Shown piece after piece: positions 47,476-58,311 of a stretch of 64,000 bases of DNA. The notes under the pieces are model-generated. The model was not told where the DNA came from. It searched no databases and worked only from the letters and a program-made list of their open reading frames with translations. The position numbers and the translations under genes were made by a program. The DNA comes from Kosakonia sacchari (GTDB lineage Bacteria; Pseudomonadota; Gammaproteobacteria; Enterobacterales; Enterobacteriaceae): positions 147,156 to 211,155 of the forward strand of contig FOAY01000007.1 in assembly GCA_900109485.1 (NCBI GenBank), in the 5' to 3' direction. Each line of letters begins with the position of its first letter. The first letter of the stretch is position 1.

Positions 47476-48417
47476 TCACACCACCGGGGTCAGCAATTTC
47501 CCGTCCTGAAAGTAACTCACCAGGTTATTGATGGTCAGATCCGCCATCGCCTGGCGGGTTTCCGCCGTGTTACTGGCAATATGCGGCAGCAGCACGACGT
47601 TTGGCAGCTCGCGCAGCGGCAGGGGGATATGGGGCTCGTTCTCAAACACATCCAGCCCCGCGCCGCGTAACTTCCCTTCCTGTAACACCGCGATCAGCGC
47701 GTCGGTATCCACCACGCTGCCACGCGCAATATTCACCAGAATCCCTTCCGGCCCCAGCGCTTCCAGCACGTCACGATTAATGACATGATGCGTTTTCGCC
47801 CCGCCGGGTAGCGTCAGCACCAGAAAATCCACCGCGCGCGCCAGTTCGACGATGCTCTGATGGCGCTGCCAGTGATTGTTACGGGCTTCTCGTGGGCTAA
47901 AATAGTGGATCGGCATATTGAACGCCGCCGCGCGTTGAGCGACGTCGTGGCCGATATTGCCCATGCCGACAATCCCGCAGCGTTTCCCGCTCATTTTCCA
48001 GGCTCCAGGAAATGCAGCATGCTCCCATTGCCCCGCGCGGGCGAAACGGTCGGCTTCGCAAATTTTACGCGTCACCGCCAGCATCAGCGCTAACCCGGTA
48101 TCGGCGACGCACTCATTGAGCACGTTTGGCGTGTTGCTGACGGTGATTCCCCGGCGACGGCAGGTTTCGAGATCGGTCGCATCAACGCCCACGCCAAAAC
48201 CGCTGATCGCCTCCAGCGCCGGAAGCTGCTCAATCAGCGCGGTACTGATCCCTTTGGCCGCGCGGGTTAATGCACCGCGAATGGCATGTGCATGGTCGCG
48301 CAGCAGGGTTTGCGCATCCTGCTGCCAGTATTTATGCACCACAAAATGCTGTTCGAGGGTGGTAATCATCGGTTGGGGAATTTCAGTAATGACAAGGATT
48401 TCGGGTTTATTTTTCAT
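47476..48417 (-). CDS. D-2-hydroxyacid dehydrogenase (GhrB-like)
   Basis: A 313-residue NAD(P)-dependent dehydrogenase. Rossmann motif GIVGMGNIGHDVAQ, catalytic R in NIARGSVVDTDAL, E in DVFENEPHIP and H in LLPHIASNT. Substrate loops (GFGVGVDATDLE, SNTPNVLNECVAD) match glyoxylate/hydroxypyruvate reductases. E. coli lacks a gene here between proY and malZ. The precise 2-hydroxyacid is not determinable. The gene is divergent from malZ with a 228-base gap. Confidence 0.88.
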   Translation of the reverse strand: MKNKPEILVITEIPQPMITTLEQHFVVHKYWQQDAQTLLRDHAHAIRGALTRAAKGISTALIEQLPALEAISGFGVGVDATDLETCRRRGITVSNTPNVLNECVADTGLALMLAVTRKICEADRFARAGQWEHAAFPGAWKMSGKRCGIVGMGNIGHDVAQRAAAFNMPIHYFSPREARNNHWQRHQSIVELARAVDFLVLTLPGGAKTHHVINRDVLEALGPEGILVNIARGSVVDTDALIAVLQEGKLRGAGLDVFENEPHIPLPLRELPNVVLLPHIASNTAETRQAMADLTINNLVSYFQDGKLLTPVV

Positions 48418-48645
48418 ACTTATTCCTGGCGGTTATCATTTTGAACAGTATAAAAAGCAGCCAGGCCGGAGACTTCGGGCATCGGCACGAAGCGGGCCTG
48501 CAAAAATTCACGCATTTGCCCGGCTGTAGCTCTGCCGGATCACATCTGCGCCCCGTCTCTCAGCCCTGTAAAAAAAGCGAAAGAAGGAGGCGGCAGACGT
48601 GCGGGTGTGGAAGAGTGGCGTCATTTTGAGCAAAGGGGATTTTTG

Positions 48646-50463
48646 ATGTTGAATGCATGGCACCTGCCCGTCGCGCCGTTTGTGAAACAGAATAAAGATC
48701 AGTTAATTATCACGCTCTGGCTAAGTGGGATCGGTTTGCCGGAGCGGGTGATGCTGCGCACCGAAATCGACAATGAAGAGACGCCGCTGGCCATGCACCG
48801 GCGGCGGAAAACCGCGGCGAACGGTGTCAGTATCTGGCAAGTTGCGCTGGACATCAGCAGCGGGCAGCCGCGCCGCCGCTACAGCTTTAAGCTCCTGTGG
48901 GAGAATCGACAACTGTGGTTTACGCCGCAGGGGTTTAGCCGTTTTCCACCCGCCCGCCTCGAACAGTTCTCCGTTGATGCGCCGGATGACGGGCCGCAAT
49001 GGGTGGCCGACCAGGTGTTCTACCAGATTTTCCCGGACCGTTTTGCGCGCAGCCAGCCGCGCGGTGAACAGCAGGATAAGGTTTACCATCATCATGCCGC
49101 GGGTCATCCGATTGTGCTGCGCGACTGGGACGATCCGTTAACGGATCAAGCTGGGGGATCAACCTTTTATGGCGGCGATCTCGACGGGATCAGCGAAAAG
49201 CTGCCCTACCTGAAAAAGCTGGGCGTCACCGCGCTCTATCTCAACCCGGTTTTTGTCGCCCCCAGCGTACATAAATATGACACCGAAGATTACCGCCATG
49301 TCGATCCGCAGTTTGGCGGAGACGAAGCCCTGTTGCGCCTGCGGCACAATACGCAGCAACTGGACATGCGTCTGATCCTTGATGGTGTTTTTAACCACAG
49401 CGGTGATTCCCATGCGTGGTTCGATCGCCACAACCGTGGCACCGGCGGCGCCTGTCATAATCCCGATTCCCGCTGGCGAAGATGGTACAGTTTTGACGAG
49501 CAGGGCCACGCCCGCGACTGGCTGGGTTATGCCAGTCTGCCGAAACTCGACTATCAGTCGCCGACGCTGGTTGAAGAGATTTATCAGGGAGAGGAGAGCA
49601 TTGTGCGCCACTGGCTGAAAGCGCCGTGGAACATGGACGGCTGGCGGCTGGACGTGGTGCATATGCTGGGCGAAGACGGCGGGGCGCGTAACAATCTGCA
49701 CCATATTTCGGGGATCACCCGCGCGGCGAAAGAGACGCTGCCGCAGGCCTATGTTTTCGGCGAACATTTTGGTGATGCGCGCCAGTGGCTACAGGCGGAT
49801 GCTGAAGACGCAGCCATGAACTACCGCGGTTTTACGCTGCCGGTGTGGGCGTTTCTGGCGAATACGGACATTGCCTACGATCCGCAGAAGATCGATGCGC
49901 AAACTTGCGCGGCATGGATGGATAACTACCGGGCCGGACTGTCGCACCAGCAGCAGTTGCGCATGTTTAACCAGCTTGACAGCCACGATACGCCGCGCTT
50001 TAAAACCGTGCTCGGCAAAGATGTTGCCCGGCTACCGCTGGCGGTGGTCTGGCTGTTTAGCTGGCCGGGAACGCCGTGCATCTATTATGGCGATGAAGTG
50101 GGTCTGGACGGGGCGAACGATCCTTTTTGTCGTAAGACCTTCCCGTGGGATAAAAAGCGCCAGGATGTGCAACTGCTGGCGCTCTACCAGCGAATGGCGA
50201 AACTGCGCGCGCGTAGCCAGGCGTTGCGGCAGGGCGGCTGCCAGGTGATTTACGCCCAGGAGAATGTGCTGGTTTTTGTCCGCGTCTGGCAGCAACAGCG
50301 CGTTCTGGTGGCGATTAACCGCGGCGAAGCCTGCGAAGTGGTGCTGGAGGATTCACCGCTGCTGGAGAACCGAAGCTGGCAAGCGAAAGAGGGAACCGGT
50401 CTGGCGCAGGATGGCATTCTCTCACTGCCCGCCATTTCAGCCTGCGTGTGGATGGGTCATTAA
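48646..50463 (+). CDS. malZ: Maltodextrin glucosidase
   Basis: A 605-residue GH13 enzyme, the E. coli MalZ length from ATG 48646, which has AAAGGGGA upstream. It removes glucose from the reducing end of maltodextrins in the cytoplasm. N-terminal beta domain, then GH13 motifs [19 protein letters not shown] (nucleophile D), [10 protein letters not shown] (acid E) and [11 protein letters not shown]. In E. coli it belongs to the MalT regulon; I see no convincing MalT box pair here. Confidence 0.96.
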   Translation: MLNAWHLPVAPFVKQNKDQLIITLWLSGIGLPERVMLRTEIDNEETPLAMHRRRKTAANGVSIWQVALDISSGQPRRRYSFKLLWENRQLWFTPQGFSRFPPARLEQFSVDAPDDGPQWVADQVFYQIFPDRFARSQPRGEQQDKVYHHHAAGHPIVLRDWDDPLTDQAGGSTFYGGDLDGISEKLPYLKKLGVTALYLNPVFVAPSVHKYDTEDYRHVDPQFGGDEALLRLRHNTQQLDMRLILDGVFNHSGDSHAWFDRHNRGTGGACHNPDSRWRRWYSFDEQGHARDWLGYASLPKLDYQSPTLVEEIYQGEESIVRHWLKAPWNMDGWRLDVVHMLGEDGGARNNLHHISGITRAAKETLPQAYVFGEHFGDARQWLQADAEDAAMNYRGFTLPVWAFLANTDIAYDPQKIDAQTCAAWMDNYRAGLSHQQQLRMFNQLDSHDTPRFKTVLGKDVARLPLAVVWLFSWPGTPCIYYGDEVGLDGANDPFCRKTFPWDKKRQDVQLLALYQRMAKLRARSQALRQGGCQVIYAQENVLVFVRVWQQQRVLVAINRGEACEVVLEDSPLLENRSWQAKEGTGLAQDGILSLPAISACVWMGH

Positions 50464-50802
50464 CATTATCGGTGGCTGCGCCAGGCAATGTGAAACAGAC
50501 TGTCCTGGCGCAAAATAAGAATATTCACGACAAAATTGAAGTGTTGCGTTTATTGAGAGTATTAAGAAAATTCAATGCCTGATATTTTACCGTAGGAAGG
50601 TGTTTGGTATTTAAATAATGTCTGGTTATTCCGGGTAATAAATATTGCTAACGCGCCATGTCTCTTTTTTATTTACTCCATTTATTCAATTAGGATGAAT
50701 CAAAATAAATAATCTCTACTCCCTCCTATACTCAGAATAGTTTGTCTGTCTGCATCCCAGTGTTTGTGATGCAGTATTTAATTCATTGAACGGGAGGGGA
50801 AT
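50464..50802. promoter_or_regulatory. AT-rich control region of the hydrolase operon
   Basis: This 339-base gap has no gene. Near its right end is CTATACT (50726-50732), a -10 with the C at -13 favoured by RpoS. A perfect inverted repeat CTGCATC/GATGCAG (50750-50756 and 50768-50774) straddles the likely transcription start and could be an operator. No regulator gene is adjacent. Confidence 0.4.
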
Positions 50803-51444
50803 ATGTCGATTCGTGAATTAATTGACCCTGGTAACTCTGCGCTTATCTTTATCGATCATCAACCGCAAATGGCCTTTGGCGTTGCCAGTATAGATCGCCA
50901 GCTTCTTAAAAATAACACCGTTGCACTGGCTAAAGCAGGAAAAATATTTAATGTTCCCGTTATTTACACCTCGGTGGAATCAAAAGGTTTTAGTGGCTAT
51001 ATCTGGCCAGAGTTATTGGCTGTGCATCCCAATATTACACCGATTGAACGTACCTCAATGAATTCATGGGAAGATGCGGCTTTTGTGAAAGCAGTAAAAG
51101 CAACCGGCCGTAAGAAACTGATTTTATCCGCACTGTGGACGGAGGTTTGCCTGGCTTTCCCGGCGCTGATGGCGCTGGAAGCGGGTTATGAAGTGTATGT
51201 TGTCACGGATACCTCTGGTGGCACCTCTCCTGATGCGCATGAACGCGCGATTGACCGTGTCGTGCAGGCAGGGGCAGTGCCGGTAACCTGGATTCAGGTG
51301 CTACTGGAGTACCAGCGTGACTGGTCGCGTAAAGCAACCTATGACGCAGTGATGGATCTGGTTCGCGAACATGCAGGCGCCTACGGAATGGGCGTGGACT
51401 ACGCTTATACACTGGTGCATGGCGCACCGCAACGTACTGCGTAA
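50803..51444 (+). CDS. Isochorismatase-family hydrolase, YcaC-like
   Basis: A 213-residue isochorismatase-fold protein. It shares the YcaC pattern: ALIFIDHQPQM (D18), ERTSMNSWEDAAFVKAVKATG, LWTEVCLAFPALMALEAGY (nucleophile C116), VVTDTSGGTS. The substrate of YcaC proteins is unknown. First gene of a three-gene operon; the ATG follows GGGAGGGGA. The base composition of its 5' part is more AT-rich than its neighbours. Confidence 0.82.
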   Translation: MSIRELIDPGNSALIFIDHQPQMAFGVASIDRQLLKNNTVALAKAGKIFNVPVIYTSVESKGFSGYIWPELLAVHPNITPIERTSMNSWEDAAFVKAVKATGRKKLILSALWTEVCLAFPALMALEAGYEVYVVTDTSGGTSPDAHERAIDRVVQAGAVPVTWIQVLLEYQRDWSRKATYDAVMDLVREHAGAYGMGVDYAYTLVHGAPQRTA

Positions 51445-51491
51445 GCCACCGGGCGGGCGACCTCCGCCCCTTCTCAGAGGGATGTCACTGC

Positions 51492-52037
51492 ATGGCGCAA
51501 AATAAGCCGGTCACGCTGGTCATAACCCATTCATTACTGCCGGAGCAAGGAGAGAAGTATGAACAGTGGCTGGGCAAAATAATGCCCATTGCGGCAGAGT
51601 TTCCCGGCCATCTGGGGGCGAATGTTATTCGCCCTGCGGAAGGGCAAAATTTGTGGAGTGTCATTATTCGCTTTGACACGCTCGAACATCTTTATGCCTG
51701 GACCCAGTCCGACACGCGCAATGCGCTGGTGCAGGAGATTGCGCCGCTGCTGGCCGAGGGAGATAAAACCGAAGTTCACACCGAGGCGGCTTTCTGGTTT
51801 ACGCCTCCGGCTGCCCATGTACGCCCGCCGAAGCGCTGGAAACAGTTTCTTCTCACTTTGCTGGTGATTTTCCCCAGTACCAATCTGGTTCCCTGGTTGA
51901 CGGGACTCCTGCTTCCGGGGCTGAAGGGAACCTTGCTGCTGCATTTTATTAACGATGCCTGCGTGGTTGCGCTGGTCGTCTGGTTGTGGATGCCCATTGT
52001 GACCCGCCTGTTTGCGGGCTGGCTGAAAAAAGCCTGA
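51492..52037 (+). CDS. Membrane-anchored ABM-domain protein
   Basis: A 181-residue protein. Residues about 7-100 form a dimeric alpha-beta-barrel domain of the antibiotic-biosynthesis-monooxygenase type (PVTLVITHSLLPEQGEKYEQW, FPGHLGANVIRP, WSVIIRFDTLEHLYAW). Two or three membrane segments follow (FLLTLLVIFPSTNLVPW; ACVVALVVWLWMPIV). This fusion occurs as uncharacterised antibiotic biosynthesis monooxygenase entries; ABM folds bind hydrophobic or haem-like ligands, and activity is not implied. 47 bases after the hydrolase and 18 before the amidohydrolase. Confidence 0.78.
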   Translation: MAQNKPVTLVITHSLLPEQGEKYEQWLGKIMPIAAEFPGHLGANVIRPAEGQNLWSVIIRFDTLEHLYAWTQSDTRNALVQEIAPLLAEGDKTEVHTEAAFWFTPPAAHVRPPKRWKQFLLTLLVIFPSTNLVPWLTGLLLPGLKGTLLLHFINDACVVALVVWLWMPIVTRLFAGWLKKA

Positions 52038-52055
52038 CCGCCCAAGGAGTGCGTT

Positions 52056-53924
52056 ATGCCCCACACTGCAACCCTGATATTAACCCGGGGTAAAATTCAT
52101 ACGCTCGATCGCGAAAAACCGCTGGTCGAAGCGGTGGCGATAGCTGACGGTAAGATCCTCGCCACCGGCAGCCACGATCGCATCCTCAGCTATGCGACTG
52201 AGGCGACGCAGGTGATCGACCTGCGCGGTCAGACCGCGATCCCCGGTCTTAACGATTCCCACCTGCACCTGATCCGCGGCGGGCTGAATTACAATCTGGA
52301 GCTGCGCTGGGAAGGCGTGCCGTCGCTGGCGGACGCACTGCGTATGCTGAAAGATCAGGCGGCGCGAACGCCCTCACCGCAGTGGGTTCGCGTGGTCGGC
52401 GGCTGGAGCGAATTCCAGTTCGCAGAACGGCGCATGCCCACGCTTGATGAGCTGAATGCTGCCGCGCCGGATACCCCGGTATTTGTGCTGCATCTTTACG
52501 ATCGGGCGCTGCTTAACCGGGCGGCGCTGAAGGTGGTGGGCTACACCAAAGAGACGCCCAATCCGCCGGGGGGCGAGATCGTCCGTGACGAACAGGGTAA
52601 CCCGACCGGAATGCTGGTGGCGAAACCCAATGCGATGATCCTCTATTCAACGCTGGCAAAAGGGCCAACATTACCGCTGGAGATGCAGATCAACTCCACG
52701 CGTCAGTTTATGCGCGAGCTTAACCGGCTGGGGCTGACCAGCGCCATTGATGCAGGCGGCGGATTCCAGAACTACCCGCAAGATTACCAGGTTATTGAGC
52801 AGTTGCATGCCAAAAAGCAGATGACCATCCGCATCGCCTATAACCTTTTTACCCAGCGCCCAAAACAGGAGCTGGACGATTTCTCGCGCTGGACGGATAT
52901 GTTGAAACCGGGGCAGGGAACCGATTTTTACCGCGCGAATGGTGCCGGGGAGATGCTGGTTTTCTCTGCCGCTGATTTTGAAGATTTCCTGCAACCGCGT
53001 CCCGATTTACCGCCGGGAATGGAGGAGGAACTGGAGCGCGTGGTGCGTCATCTGGTCGAGCACCGCTGGCCGTTCCGCCTGCACGCCACCTATGACGAAT
53101 CCATCAGCCGTATGCTGGATGTGTTTGAAAAAGTGAATCGTGATATTCCCTTCAATGGACTGCACTGGTTTTTCGATCACGCGGAAACCATTTCCGAACG
53201 CAATATCGAACGGGTAAAAGCGCTGGGCGGCGGGATTGCCGTGCAGCACCGGATGGCGTTCCAGGGGGAATATTTTGTTGATCGCTATGGTAAAGACGCG
53301 GTGAAACAGACGCCGCCGGTGGCGAAAATGCTGGCGCAGGAGGTACCGGTTGGTCTCGGCACTGACGCGACGCGCGTAGCGAGTTATAACCCGTGGACCG
53401 CGCTCTATTGGCTGGTTTCCGGGAAAACTGTGGGCGGGCTGGCGATGTATGACGACAATAACCGTCTGTCTCGCGAGGTGGCGCTGGAGCTGTGGACGGC
53501 GGGCAGCGCCTGGTTCTCCAGCGAACAGGGTAAGAAAGGGCGCATTGTGAAAGATCAGCTCGCCGATCTGGTGGTGCTGTCAAAAGATTACTTCAGCGTA
53601 GCGGAAGAGGAGATCAAAGGAATTGAATCGGTGATGACGGTTGTCGATGGCAAAGTGGTTTACGCCGCCGGGCCGTTCAGCCCGTATTCGCCGCCGCCCA
53701 TTCCGGTTGTTCCTGAGTGGTCGCCGGTTGTGAAGGTCGCCGGACATTATCGCTCAGCGCCGCCGGTTGCAGCAAAAGTCGGGATTGCACAGCAGATGCA
53801 CCAGTGCATCGGCAGTTGCGGTGTGCATGGGCATCAACATGATTTCGCTCGCCGCTCCGCGATCCCCGTCTCTGATGCGCAGGCATTCTGGGGTGTAATG
53901 GGCTGTTCGTGCTTTGCGTTTTGA
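52056..53924 (+). CDS. YtcJ-like metal-dependent amidohydrolase
   Basis: A 622-residue amidohydrolase (Amidohydro_3/YtcJ). Beta-sandwich N-terminus TLILTRGKIHTLDREKP, metal motif H69-L-H71 in LNDSHLHLIRGG, then GLGTDATRVASYNPWTALYW and the closing QLADLVVLSKDYF. The C-terminal 60 residues beyond the usual end hold histidines and cysteines (CIGSCGVHGHQHD; CSCF), perhaps an extra metal site. Cytoplasmic, no signal peptide. Substrate unknown; with the hydrolase and ABM protein it suggests breakdown of an amide or carbamate compound. Confidence 0.83.
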   Translation: MPHTATLILTRGKIHTLDREKPLVEAVAIADGKILATGSHDRILSYATEATQVIDLRGQTAIPGLNDSHLHLIRGGLNYNLELRWEGVPSLADALRMLKDQAARTPSPQWVRVVGGWSEFQFAERRMPTLDELNAAAPDTPVFVLHLYDRALLNRAALKVVGYTKETPNPPGGEIVRDEQGNPTGMLVAKPNAMILYSTLAKGPTLPLEMQINSTRQFMRELNRLGLTSAIDAGGGFQNYPQDYQVIEQLHAKKQMTIRIAYNLFTQRPKQELDDFSRWTDMLKPGQGTDFYRANGAGEMLVFSAADFEDFLQPRPDLPPGMEEELERVVRHLVEHRWPFRLHATYDESISRMLDVFEKVNRDIPFNGLHWFFDHAETISERNIERVKALGGGIAVQHRMAFQGEYFVDRYGKDAVKQTPPVAKMLAQEVPVGLGTDATRVASYNPWTALYWLVSGKTVGGLAMYDDNNRLSREVALELWTAGSAWFSSEQGKKGRIVKDQLADLVVLSKDYFSVAEEEIKGIESVMTVVDGKVVYAAGPFSPYSPPPIPVVPEWSPVVKVAGHYRSAPPVAAKVGIAQQMHQCIGSCGVHGHQHDFARRSAIPVSDAQAFWGVMGCSCFAF

Positions 53925-53944
53925 CGGTTCGCCCAGAGATAACA

Positions 53945-53969
53945 AAAAGGCCCGCACTGCGGGCCTTTT
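53945..53969. terminator. Bidirectional terminator
   Basis: AAAAGGCCCGC and GCGGGCCTTTT form an 11-bp stem with a three-base loop between the convergent amidohydrolase and peroxiredoxin genes. Confidence 0.92.
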
Positions 53970-53984
53970 GTCAAACGCTGCCGA

Positions 53985-54587
53985 TTACAGGCTGGAGACG
54001 TTTTCGCTCAGGTATTTTGCCACGCCGTCCGGAGAGGCGCTCATCCCTTCTTTACCTTTTTCCCACTGCGCCGGGCAAACTTCGCCGTGCTCTTCGTGGA
54101 ATTGCAGCGCGTCAACCATACGCAGCATTTCGTCGATGTTACGCCCCAGCGGCAGGTCGTTAACTACCTGATGGCGCACGATACCGTCTTTGTCGATCAG
54201 GAAAGAACCGCGCAGCGCAACGCCTGCGTCCGGGTGTTCGATACCGTAAGCCTGCTGGATTTCACGTTTGATATCCGCAACCATCGCGTATTTCACCGCA
54301 CCGATACCGCCTTTCTCAACCGGCGTGTTACGCCATGCGTTGTGAACAAACTCTGAGTCGAAGGAGACGCCAACCACTTCAACGCCGCGCTTCTGGAACT
54401 CTTCGTAGCGTTTGTCGAAAGCGATCAGTTCAGACGGGCAGACGAAGGTGAAATCCATCGGCCAGAAAAACAGCACGGTGGCTTTGCCGTTGGTGTGCTG
54501 TTTGAAATTAAAGTTTTCAACGATTTCACCGCTGCCCAGTACGGCTGCTGCTGTAAAATCCGGTGCCTGACGAGTGACCAGTACCAT
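53985..54587 (-). CDS. 2-Cys peroxiredoxin (AhpC/TSA family, peroxiredoxin C)
   Basis: A 200-residue typical 2-Cys peroxiredoxin reducing hydrogen and organic peroxides. Peroxidatic C50 lies in DFTFVCPSE and the resolving cysteine in HGEVCPAQW near 171. It is distinct from E. coli AhpC and matches the TsaA-like protein found beside malZ-acpH in Salmonella and relatives; E. coli K-12 lacks it. No AhpF-like partner is adjacent, so thioredoxin is the likely reductant. Monocistronic. Confidence 0.93.
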   Translation of the reverse strand: MVLVTRQAPDFTAAAVLGSGEIVENFNFKQHTNGKATVLFFWPMDFTFVCPSELIAFDKRYEEFQKRGVEVVGVSFDSEFVHNAWRNTPVEKGGIGAVKYAMVADIKREIQQAYGIEHPDAGVALRGSFLIDKDGIVRHQVVNDLPLGRNIDEMLRMVDALQFHEEHGEVCPAQWEKGKEGMSASPDGVAKYLSENVSSL

Positions 54588-54702
54588 GTGTACTCCTGTG
54601 ATTTACAAGGTTAATTAGAACGCAACGCGGGCCAGTATAGGGAGAGGGCGAAAGTGGCTCAAAGCGCCATTGACAATCGTTGAGACAGGTTTTGCCTATC
54701 AA

Positions 54703-55284
54703 TTAAAGCGTGCGCGAAATTGCCTGGTCCATCATGCGCGGGTAGAACTGCCAGAACAGGCTTTCCAGCTCGGCGTAGTTGGCGTCGAGATCCTGCCATG
54801 AGTCGCGCAGCGCATCAAGCCGCGGGCGGCGGTTGGCCATGCCGTTGAGTACATTCTGAATAAAGGACATCTCCCGGTAGCGCTCCAGCCAGCGTTCCGA
54901 CCACAGGTAGTTATTCAAATTCACAAAACGCGGCGGGGACTCCGGCAAAATGGTGGCTACCTGCGAATGGGCATAACGCACGAAATCCTCCAGCGAAAAG
55001 TCGGGGGAGAGCTGCGCCCAGTGGCGGGAGAGAAAGTGATCCCACATCACGTCCAGCGTGATCGGCGCGACCCGGCGTGTTTGCGCACGGAATCCTTCAC
55101 GGGCGATTTTGACTTCCGGCAGGTTGTCGGTCATCACGTCAATACGGCGGTGCATATGAATGCCGTCCACCACGGCTGGCGCGTAGAGATTTTCCGGGTT
55201 GCCGCGAACGAAGTCCGCCAGCAGGTTGCCGGGCAGAGAACTGTCCGCCAGGTGTGCAAGATGCAGGTGCGCTAAAAAATTCAT
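54703..55284 (-). CDS. acpH: ACP phosphodiesterase
   Basis: A 193-residue AcpH (YajB), the E. coli length, which removes 4'-phosphopantetheine from acyl carrier protein. It begins [20 protein letters not shown] and has the HD-like residues [16 protein letters not shown] and [13 protein letters not shown]. Divergent from queA. Confidence 0.95.
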   Translation of the reverse strand: MNFLAHLHLAHLADSSLPGNLLADFVRGNPENLYAPAVVDGIHMHRRIDVMTDNLPEVKIAREGFRAQTRRVAPITLDVMWDHFLSRHWAQLSPDFSLEDFVRYAHSQVATILPESPPRFVNLNNYLWSERWLERYREMSFIQNVLNGMANRRPRLDALRDSWQDLDANYAELESLFWQFYPRMMDQAISRTL

Positions 55285-55468
55285 GTTCTGTCCATCATTG
55301 TCGATTGCAGGTGTTCCGGCTTTCGCGAGCGCCCGGCGGAGCCAGCGCTGGTGCTGTTATGCCACTTTGTCTTTTAGGTTATTTTTTGAACCCAAAGCGG
55401 CTAACGGTTGCAGCGAAAGGGCGCGGGCACTAGACTACCCGCCTCTTATTTTGTCTTGAGTTAGTGTC

Positions 55469-56533
55469 ATGCGCGTTGCCGATTTTTCCTTTGAATTACC
55501 CGAATCCCTGATTGCCCACTACCCACAGCCCGAGCGCAGCAGTTGCCGCTTACTTTCGCTGGATGGCCCAACAGGCGCGCTGACGCACGGTACTTTCACC
55601 GATTTACTGGATAAGCTCAACCCCGGCGATCTGCTGGTGTTCAATAATACCCGCGTGATCCCTGCACGCTTGTTTGGCCGTAAAGCGAGCGGCGGTAAGA
55701 TTGAAGTGCTGGTTGAGCGCATGCTCGATGATAAACGTATTCTGGCACATATTCGCGCGTCTAAAGCGCCAAAACCCGGCGCGGAGTTGCTGCTGGGCGA
55801 TGCGGAGGATGTTCAGGCAACCATGGTGGCGCGCCACGATGCGCTGTTTGAAGTTGAGTTTCATGATGAACGCCCGGTGCTGGATATTCTTAATGCCATT
55901 GGGCATATGCCGCTGCCGCCGTATATCGACCGTCCGGACGAAGATGCCGATCGCGAGCTCTATCAGACGGTCTATAGCCAGAAGCCGGGCGCGGTTGCCG
56001 CACCGACGGCGGGCCTGCATTTTGATGAGCCGCTGCTGGAACGTCTGCGTAATAAAGGCATTGAAATGGCTTTCGTGACCCTGCATGTCGGTGCCGGGAC
56101 TTTCCAGCCGGTACGCGTCGACAGCATTGAAGATCACATCATGCACTCCGAATATGCCGAAGTGCCGCAGGAGGTGGTGGACGCGGTGCTGGCGGCGAAA
56201 GCGCGCGGCAACCGTGTTGTCGCCGTGGGAACCACTTCCGTACGCTCGCTGGAGAGCGCCGCGCAGGCCGCCAACGATGCGCTGATTGCGCCGTTCTTCG
56301 GCGATACGCAGATCTTCATTTATCCGGGTTACCAATATCAGGTGATCGATGCGCTGGTGACCAACTTCCACCTGCCGGAATCGACGCTGATCATGCTGGT
56401 TTCGGCGTTTGCCGGATACCAACACACCATGAACGCGTACCGCGCCGCTGTTGCGCAGGAATATCGTTTCTTTAGTTATGGCGATGCGATGTTTATCACG
56501 TACAATCCGCGGGCCATTACTGAACGTCCATAA
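55469..56533 (+). CDS. queA: tRNA preQ1(34) S-adenosylmethionine ribosyltransferase-isomerase
   Basis: A 354-residue QueA (E. coli 356), making epoxyqueuosine in tRNA from preQ1 and SAM. Conserved blocks: [59 protein letters not shown] and [17 protein letters not shown]. First of the queA-tgt-yajC-secDF block, but separated from tgt by a 267-base repeat-bearing gap. Confidence 0.97.
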   Translation: MRVADFSFELPESLIAHYPQPERSSCRLLSLDGPTGALTHGTFTDLLDKLNPGDLLVFNNTRVIPARLFGRKASGGKIEVLVERMLDDKRILAHIRASKAPKPGAELLLGDAEDVQATMVARHDALFEVEFHDERPVLDILNAIGHMPLPPYIDRPDEDADRELYQTVYSQKPGAVAAPTAGLHFDEPLLERLRNKGIEMAFVTLHVGAGTFQPVRVDSIEDHIMHSEYAEVPQEVVDAVLAAKARGNRVVAVGTTSVRSLESAAQAANDALIAPFFGDTQIFIYPGYQYQVIDALVTNFHLPESTLIMLVSAFAGYQHTMNAYRAAVAQEYRFFSYGDAMFITYNPRAITERP

Positions 56534-57928
<1,395 letters not shown>

Positions 57929-57950
57929 TTAAATAAATGAGGGAATTTGA

Positions 57951-58283
57951 ATGAGCTTTTTTATTTCTGATGCGGTAGCGGCAGCTGGCGCGCCGGCACA
58001 GGGCAGCCCGATATCTCTGATCCTGATGCTGGTGGTGTTTGGTCTGATTTTCTACTTCATGATCCTGCGCCCGCAGCAAAAACGCACAAAAGAGCATAAA
58101 AAGCTGATGGACTCCATCGCCAAAGGTGATGAAGTACTGACCAACGGTGGTCTGGTCGGTCGCGTAACCAAAGTAGCTGAAACCGGCTACATTGCGATTG
58201 CGCTGAACGACACCACTGAAGTGGTAATCAAACGTGACTTCGTAGCTGCCGTTCTGCCGAAAGGCACCATGAAGGCGCTGTAA
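57951..58283 (+). CDS. yajC: YajC, Sec translocon accessory subunit
   Basis: A 110-residue single-span inner-membrane protein, equal to E. coli, joining SecDF. The membrane segment is [19 protein letters not shown] followed by [17 protein letters not shown]; the C-terminal domain [19 protein letters not shown] is conserved. Operon with tgt and secD. Confidence 0.97.
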   Translation: MSFFISDAVAAAGAPAQGSPISLILMLVVFGLIFYFMILRPQQKRTKEHKKLMDSIAKGDEVLTNGGLVGRVTKVAETGYIAIALNDTTEVVIKRDFVAAVLPKGTMKAL

Positions 58284-58311
58284 TCATTTCGTTTTCCCAA
58301 AGGGAACTGCC

